This document shows, one piece after another, positions 57,455-64,000 of a stretch of DNA of 64,000 bases (position 1 is the first letter of the stretch; each line of letters opens with the position of its first letter). The notes beneath the pieces are model-generated. The model searched no databases and was not told the DNA's origin. It saw only the letters and a list, made by a program, of their open reading frames with translations. Made by a program: the position numbers and the translations under genes. The stretch comes from Lathyrus oleraceus (taxonomy: Eukaryota > Streptophyta > Magnoliopsida > Fabales > Fabaceae), in assembly GCF_024323335.1 (NCBI RefSeq), contig NC_066580.1, forward strand, positions 85,793,391 through 85,857,390, in the 5' to 3' direction.

Positions 57455-60400
57455 AAGGTCATTCTAGCCGGAGAAGTGAAGGTTAAAATCTTCATCTCGA
57501 CGCGGTAGAATGGGCTTAAATAATAGTAATGAGACAAATTTGGGTCCCTAAGAGACCTCATGATGCAAATGTATGCATGCAAAAGAAACAACCTCTGTGG
57601 GGAATACTGGTCCACAAAGAAAAGACGATCCATCGGAGTAATACACTCACCAGGAACAGAGACTCTAACAGGACTCTCATGGGGATAGGAAAAGAAAGAA
57701 TGTGTGAGCAGGACACGACTCTGAATTAGGGGAAACTGACGCGGCGTAAAGGACTCAAACTGGGGGAAAAAAAAGAATTCCAAAGGAAGACACATCCATT
57801 GGAAGGACTCAAACTGACTCAAACTATCCACGACGGATACTTCGGATGAAAATCCGGACTCGGACTGGGGAAAAAGATTCACACAGAATCTCCCTGCCGG
57901 AGAAAACAGCATATATTGGGGAAAACGCCAATACATCACAAGGGTAAAATCACAACGGAAAATCCACTGGGGAATGTCTAACAAAGAGACTCTCCTGGAG
58001 AAAATCTGCAAGATGAGGTGTTACCGGTTACTGGGTAACAAACTCAAAGAGACATGTGATCTAAACACCGGTTACTGGGTGAAAGAACAACAAGCTCAGG
58101 AAGAATGAATATCTAAGACCGATATAAGGGTGAAAGATATCAATCAACCAAACATCTAAGAAAGACCTGAAAAAGGTACATCAACTCAGGAAAATCTGAC
58201 TCCACAGGGGACCAAGGTCATAATAGGGAGCAGAAAGGAAGGAACACCAGGGATACCTGTTACTGGGTATATAATAGGTGACCGACCGAAGCGTGAATTA
58301 GTATATATGCCAAGACACTCATCATCCGAAAGGAGGGCCTGAAAAAGCAAATCGACTTACAGGATGGACATTCGACTCCGCAACAGGAAAACGAAACTTA
58401 CTCAGCTGGGGAAAACCCAAAGAGCGCATGAGATATAATATCCATTACCGTCAGAACGTGGATAGTATACTCGCTTGAGATATATTATCTATTACCGCCA
58501 GAACGTAGATAACATACTCGCATGGAAGATTATCCACAACCGGTTACTGGGTTAATAAAGGATAAATCATCCGAAAAGAAAGGCATCGGGATACCAAAAC
58601 TAGGTATATAAAGATGACCGATCAAAGGGAGCAACAATCATTACCGACAAAAGGGTAAATGAAAGAGAACTCACCGAGGATAAACATCAATGATCCGGGG
58701 AACAAATCACTGGCATACGGTGAAAGGACCCGCCGAGGGTAAAATTACTAGCAACCGGCGATTATCCACAAAACTTGCTGGGAAATACGACTGCTTACTC
58801 AGAGCAATTACCCAAAAGCAAGGAAGGAATATCAACATCGAATACTGAATGAAGATAACCACAAAGAGTAACCATCATCGGTTAGGATGAACAACAAGGT
58901 TAACTCTGCAAAGGGGAGAAATTAGGATTTACAACTACCGAATGCGGGGTAGAAGACCAGAATCTCTGGCTGAGGAAACAAGAGGTTTACCGCTACCGGC
59001 TACTGGGTAGAAAACCAAAGACTCAGCTGAGGATAGGGTGAAACAATTGCCGAATACTGAGCAATTATCCAACTATTCCACAAGGAAGCACAGAATCCGC
59101 TAGGGAGACAACAACAACATAGGATTTACAACTACCGAATACATGGTAGAAAGCCACAAGATCCACCATCAACCAGAATGAACCACAAAGGTTACCTCTG
59201 TTAGGGGATAAAAGTAGGATTTATAACTGTCGACTACACGGTAGAAAACCAACAGCTCTACCGAGGAACAAAAGGTATATATAACCACAAATTCCGCCAA
59301 GAGGGAAAAGGGAACATAGGACTTACAACTACCAGATACTGGGTAGAGGCCCAAACTCCGCTGGGGATAACAAGAACTATTGTCGGTTACTGGGCAACTC
59401 ATTCATTTATTCCACAGGGAAGCACAAGAGACAATTGAAAAATGCCAATTCAGGATCAAACCAAAAAGGGAAACTGAATCAAGACTCGTCCTAATGAGGG
59501 TATAACTCAATAGGAAGATCCATCCCAATATATGTGTTAGGAGGAAATGAGAAAAATCGTCATCCACGAGGATATATCTCAGTGGGGAATTGCAGAAGGA
59601 AAGACAGACACTTTCTGCTTATGGGGCTGACTCTATATTGAGAGATTAAACACCCGACATCTGCTTTGGGATATCTATAAAGGAGATCTATATCACCAAC
59701 AGCAGGAGACAACAAACAAAAGATATATGGCAGAAAATGCAATCATGAATATCTGAATGTTGAAAGTATGCATGAATATGCGTAATTTATGTTTGATGAA
59801 TGCTGACAAAACAGACATATCTAACACAAACAGGCCCAGGAATCAAACGCCCGGTACTACACTTCCAGAGGAAAATCCAAGAAAACCAACTCGAAAGCCA
59901 ATCTACTGGAGATCTATATGCTAAAAAGCAAAGATCTGCTGAAAAAATAGAATATCAGAAATGTCAAAGAAATCACAAAATCTCTGAGTGATGGATCATC
60001 AAGCTCAACTAGGAGCAAAGGGGCTCACTGCACAGGAGAAAACTCCCACGAAAGCAACTCCAAACAAAATTCCACTGGGGAACAACCCACTGGGAGAAAA
60101 AGGATCACACAAGTAGATTCTGCTATACAAGCCACTCTACTGGGGATCAAAACATCAGGAAATCACCAAGTCTATGGATGGTAGATCACCAACCAACCCA
60201 ACTAGGGAATAAAAGTTCACAACAGGCAGAAACTGCCACAAAAGCAAATCTGTTGAGGATACCAACTCTGTTGGGGATACGGCAGGGAAATCATGAAACT
60301 TTTGTAGGGAAACACCACAGACACAATCCACCCTACCACAAATCTACTGGGGGATTATCTGAGGAAGAGAAGCAGAACTGGGGATCAACCACCAAATGCC

Positions 60401-61223
60401 GAACCTTCCAAGAAGAAACCAACAACTGCTGAGGAGGAAATAATTACTGCTCTGCTGAAGGGATAAGAGGTGAAAACCTCAACAAGCACTCTGATGGGGA
60501 GAGATAGCATAGATGAAGAATATCATACCAACAGCTCCGCTGGCGACTTTACCGGGGAAAAAGACAAAGTAACGGGATGTCAATCCACCAACTACCGAAT
60601 CTTCCAAAAGGAAAGCACCCACGCTGGGGAGAGAATATTATTGGAGAGGACTGTGAAGTCCTCAACAAACACTCTGCTTAGGGAACAAAATCTCAACAGA
60701 AGCTCTGCTTAGGGGACAACCCCAACAACAATCTGGAGAAAGAGGATACAACCATGCCAGGAATATGAACAAATGTCTTACCCTGTTGGAAATCATGCCA
60801 CCCTTGGGAGAGCACTGAGAAATTCTTAAGTATCCTTTCATCATTGTGAATGTTCACTTTGTTTAAAACAAAATTTGAAAAATTTTATTGGTTTAAAACA
60901 ATGACATTTTATCAATTAAAACATGCAAAACATTTGTTGAATTGAAACAAATAAGAGTGCAAATAATTGGATAAAAGCTCAAATTTATTTGATGGAATGG
61001 TAGCCTGCAAATGGCAAGACTCCATAGATCTGTACAAATTTGAAATCAGTGATATATATTGGAAGAAGGCTACATTGAACATAATGACCATTTCTCTACC
61101 AATTTGAATCCGATGTATTTAAAGCTTCAGTTGACGACGAATCAAAAATCTCTGACAAAAAGACAGTTGTGGAACAGAACGTGTTGTCAGGATGCAGTTA
61201 CTTGCCAAATCCCTATTTTTTGC
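57455..61223 (-). other. 3' UTR of element B
   Basis: 3.8 kb with no recognisable protein; the 249-codon minus-strand frame at 57262-58011 crosses into the LTR and has no family features. Between 58015 and 59400 there are at least eleven short inverted repeats around GGTTACTGG-like loops with varying arms (see findings). CTCTGCTTAGGGA-type motifs occur near 60670-60715. A homologous stretch is in A. Confidence 0.8.
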
Positions 61224-61372
61224 CTAGATTGCCCCAGGGTGAGGTACTCAATCTAGCGGGATGCAAATATACCTTTTTTTTATGTCTCTAATTTTTGCCT
61301 GGATCGCCCTTTCGGGTTTTCCACCGAGACGCTCATTTTTGCCTAAGTCGCCCTTTCGGGTTTTCAACTTAG
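61224..61372 (-). promoter_or_regulatory. Tandem hairpin cluster downstream of the B pol stop
   Basis: Plus-strand arms: CTAAGT 61343-61348 with ACTTAG 61367-61372, inner CCC/GGG around TTTC (GAAA in the sense strand); TGGA 61300-61303 with TCCA 61320-61323, same inner stem; CTAGATT 61224-61230 with AATCTAG 61250-61256. It is the same three-unit layout as in A. Confidence 0.75.
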
Positions 61373-61394
61373 CGAGCTATTCTGTTTTTTCTTT

Positions 61395-62540
61395 TTAGGC
61401 AAAGTATTTCTTTACTGCATCTGAATTCACAGGACGAGTGAAATCTTCCCCATCCATAGTTGTAAGCATCAAAGCACCGCCTGAAAAGGCTCGCTTGACA
61501 ACATATGGACCCTCGTAGTTTGGAGTCCACTTGCCCCTGGAATCGGGCGCGAATGACAAGAGTTTCTTGAGCACGAGGTCACCTTCTCGGAACACACGAG
61601 GCTTGACCTTCTTATCGAATGCTTTCTTCATCCTCTGCTGATACAACTGACCATGACACATGGCAGTCAATCGCTTCTCTTCAATCAAATTCAGTTGGTC
61701 GTAACGACTCTGAATCCATTCAGCATCAGTCAACTTGGCTTCCATCAAGACTCTCATTGAGGGGATCTCCACCTCTACTGGGAGAATAGCCTCCATGCCG
61801 TAAACAAGAGAGAAAGGGGTTGCCCCTGTTGAAGTGCGGACAGATGTATGATATCCATGCAAAGCAAATGGTAGCATCTCATGCCAATATTTGTACGTAA
61901 CAACCATCTTTTGGATAATCTTCTTGATATTCTTGTTAGCAGCTTCAACAACCCCATTCATCTTGGGCCTGTAAGGAGAGGAATTATGGTGTGCAATCTT
62001 GAATTCAGCGCACAACTCATCCATCATCTTGTTGTTCAGATTATATCCATTATCAGTAATGATCTTATCAGGCACACCATAACGGCATATTAGCTGATTC
62101 TTGATAAACTTCACGACCACCTTCCTGGTCACATTAGCATACGACGCTGCTTCAACCCATTTGGTGAAGTAATCAATAGCTACGAGAATAAACCTGTGTC
62201 CGTTGGACGCCTTCGGTTCAATCATGCCAATCATGTCGATCCCCCACATAGAGAAAGGCCATGGTGATGAAATCACATTCAGAAGTGTCAGAGGAATATG
62301 AATCTTATCCGCATAAATCTGACACTTGTGGCATTTCTTCACATATTTGCAGCAGTCAGACTCCATTGTCAGCCAATAGTAGCCTGCTCTCAACATCTTT
62401 CTAGCCATGGCATGTCCATTGGAATGAGTACCAAATGAACCCTCATGGACCTCCGCCATCAACAAGTTTGCTTCGTGTCTATCCACGCATCTGAGCAGAA
62501 CCATGTCAAAATTTCTCTTGTAAAGCACTTCACCATTGAG
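61395..62540 (-). pseudogene. Integrase of element B, cut from RNase H by one stop
   Basis: The frame is complete from the TAA at 62541-62543 to the stop at 61395. Counted from the GTG at 62528, the zinc-binding region has histidines near residues 28-39 and C-x2-C at 66-69. The core has Asp in WGIDMIG, Asp in ITDNGYN and Glu in NGVVEAANK. The C-terminal GPYVVKR domain is intact. Only the single TAA upstream, where a Tyr codon is expected, separates it from RNase H in the same frame. It is the best preserved integrase in the window and shows what A lost. Confidence 0.92.
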
Positions 62541-64000
62541 TTAGAAACTGCCTGATAACCTTCTCAGAGTTTTCCTATCTTTCACAGATGCTCCAGGCGG
62601 GTACACCTGGTTCTGGAGGAAATTCTTGATATCAAAATACCAAGGCTTATCATCTTTGACTTCTTCAACTGCAAATACGTGAGCTGGTCTATCCAAGCGC
62701 ATCACGGTGATATTGGGAACTTCATTCCAATACTTGACTACAATCATCGAAGCAAGCGTAGCAAGCGCATCCGCCATCCGATTATCTTCTCGAGGAATAT
62801 GATGAAAGTCAACTTCAGTAAAGAACGTTGAAATCCTCCTCGCATAATCTCTGTACGGAATGAGACTTGGTTGATTCGTCTCCCACTCTCCCTTGATCTG
62901 ATTGACAACCAGGGCCGAATCACCATACACATCGAGGTGCTTAATTCTCAGATCAATGCACTCTTCCAATCCCATAATACAGGCTTCGTACTCAGCCATA
63001 TTATTCGTGCATTTGAAAGTTAGCCTTGCTGTAAACGGAATATGTGTGCCCTGAGGAGTAATGATTACTGCCCCAATTCCGTTTCCATACTGATTTACAG
63101 CGCCATCAAACACCATCGTCCATCTGGAACCAGGTTCCGGACCTTCATCAAGTGTAGGCTCATCACAATCTTTCATTTTCAAATATAGAATTTCCTCGCC
63201 TGGGAAGTCGTACCGAACAAACTGATGATCTTCAATCGGCTGGTGTGCCAAATGGTCAGCCAAGATACTACCTTTGATAGCTTTCTGAGCTCGATATTCG
63301 ATATCATACTCAGACAACAACATCTGCCAACGGGAAATCCTCCCGGTTAAAGCAGGCTTCTCGAAGATGTACTTGATTGGATCCATTTTGGATATCAACC
63401 AAGTTGTATGATTTATCATGTACCGACGTAAACGCTTAGCAGCCCAAGCCAAAGCAAAACACGTCTTCTCAAGCATAGAGTATCGAGACTCATAATCATT
63501 AAACTTCTTACTGAGGTAGTAGATAGCAGATTCTTTCTTCCCTGATTCGTCTTGCTGACCGAGTACACAACCCATGGAGTCTTCAAGAACAATGAGATAC
63601 ATGATCATAGGTCTTCCTTCTACAGGCGGAGACAAGATCGGAGGTTCAGACAGATACTCTTTGATACTGTCGAAAGCTTTCTGGCAATCCTCGGTCCAAT
63701 CAAGAGACTGATCTTTCTGGAGGAGCTTGAATATCGGCGCACATGTGGCAGTCATGTGGGATATAAATCTGGAAATATAATTCAAACGGCCAAGAAAACC
63801 TCGGACTTGCTTCTCAGTTTTGGGCGCAGGCATCTCTTGTATTGCTTTGACCTTTGCAGGATCAACCTCAATACCTCTCTCGTTGACACCAAAACCCAAT
63901 AACTTACCGAAACGGACTCCAAATGTACATTTGTTCGAATTCAGACGAAGCTTGTACTTCCTCGGACGCTGAAAATGCTTCAACAAATGCTCAACATCTT
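62541..64000 (-). CDS. RT (C-terminal part) with two RNase H domains of element B, partial
   Basis: The frame enters from the right window edge in the RT thumb (LRLNSNKCTFGV), continues through the connection and first RNase H (YLIVLEDSMGCVLGQ, degenerate like M's), and then the second, archaeal-type RNase H with FDGA, EYEAC, YGDSA and MADALA. The YVDD palm lies beyond the window. The frame is open for at least 481 codons and ends at TAA 62541-62543, after which integrase follows in the same frame. Confidence 0.92.
   Translation of the reverse strand, partial: DVEHLLKHFQRPRKYKLRLNSNKCTFGVRFGKLLGFGVNERGIEVDPAKVKAIQEMPAPKTEKQVRGFLGRLNYISRFISHMTATCAPIFKLLQKDQSLDWTEDCQKAFDSIKEYLSEPPILSPPVEGRPMIMYLIVLEDSMGCVLGQQDESGKKESAIYYLSKKFNDYESRYSMLEKTCFALAWAAKRLRRYMINHTTWLISKMDPIKYIFEKPALTGRISRWQMLLSEYDIEYRAQKAIKGSILADHLAHQPIEDHQFVRYDFPGEEILYLKMKDCDEPTLDEGPEPGSRWTMVFDGAVNQYGNGIGAVIITPQGTHIPFTARLTFKCTNNMAEYEACIMGLEECIDLRIKHLDVYGDSALVVNQIKGEWETNQPSLIPYRDYARRISTFFTEVDFHHIPREDNRMADALATLASMIVVKYWNEVPNITVMRLDRPAHVFAVEEVKDDKPWYFDIKNFLQNQVYPPGASVKDRKTLRRLSGSF

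Larger units (their letters stand above)
54118..64000 (-). mobile_element. Element B: Tat/Ogre-type retrotransposon, 5' half outside the window
   Basis: In plus-strand order the element shows its 3' LTR (54118-57441), polypurine tract, 3' UTR, hairpin cluster, integrase, then RNase H and RT running off the right edge. LTR ends, polypurine tract and 3' UTR match element A. It is inserted in D's 5' LTR after CATGCTGT, so GCTGT is the expected target duplication. Its visible coding part has a single stop and is better preserved than A. Confidence 0.92.

Noticed and set aside
57262..58011. 249-codon minus-strand frame as a gene.
   Set aside because: It runs across the polypurine tract and LTR start of element B, so it cannot be an independent gene; no motif is recognised.

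Overview
The window reads as nuclear DNA from a plant with a large, repeat-rich genome. I found no host gene, rRNA, tRNA gene or CRISPR array. The whole 64 kb is nested LTR retrotransposons plus one long tandem-repeat array. The Ty3/gypsy elements are of the Tat/Ogre type: gag, protease, an AT-rich intron-like gap, reverse transcriptase (RT), a degenerate RNase H, a second archaeal-type RNase H, then integrase (IN), with LTRs of 3.3-4.9 kb. Ogre elements of this size are typical of legumes of the pea/vetch tribe, so that is my best guess for the source. The species is inferred, not shown.

Layout. (1) 1-8162: a tandem array of a 111-bp unit, about 73 copies, running off the left edge. (2) 8163-21985: element M, a minus-strand Tat/Ogre element whose coding region keeps one frame on each side of the intron and carries four in-frame stops. 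Its 3' UTR lies at 8163-10102, so the array sits inside or directly after the 3' UTR. Its 5' LTR is 18201-21985; its 3' LTR lies left of the window. (3) 21986-37770: element A, a plus-strand Tat/Ogre element interrupted by M just before gag. It has decayed gag-pol, a 4 kb 3' UTR and a complete 3' LTR (32894-37770). (4) 37771-49605: copia element C1, plus strand, whose 5' LTR is interrupted by A. C1 also carries an M-family solo LTR in gag (40250-44975, TSD CCACC) and an unrelated 1.76 kb solo LTR in RT (47515-49272, TSD ATACC). (5) 49606-54117: element D, minus strand, with the same LTR family as the 1.76 kb solo LTR, an iMet-type primer site and about 4 kb of internal DNA with no recognisable protein. 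(6) 54118-64000: element B, a minus-strand Tat/Ogre element of A's family inserted in D's 5' LTR. It shows a 3' LTR, a 4 kb 3' UTR, IN, and RNase H/RT running off the right edge.

Order of events from the nesting: C1 is older than A, A is older than M, and D is older than B. Two insertions in C1 have since collapsed to solo LTRs.

The most unusual signal is structural. Directly after the pol stop codon, all three Tat/Ogre elements carry three or four tandem hairpins. Their stems differ in sequence but stay self-complementary, and each is followed by the same GGCAAAA-type tail. Several have GNRA-type tetraloops. A similar two-stem hairpin lies in all four Tat/Ogre LTRs, and a second family of short hairpins with changing stems fills the A and B 3' UTRs. 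M's 3' UTR also holds about twenty copies of a motif complementary to its own primer binding site.
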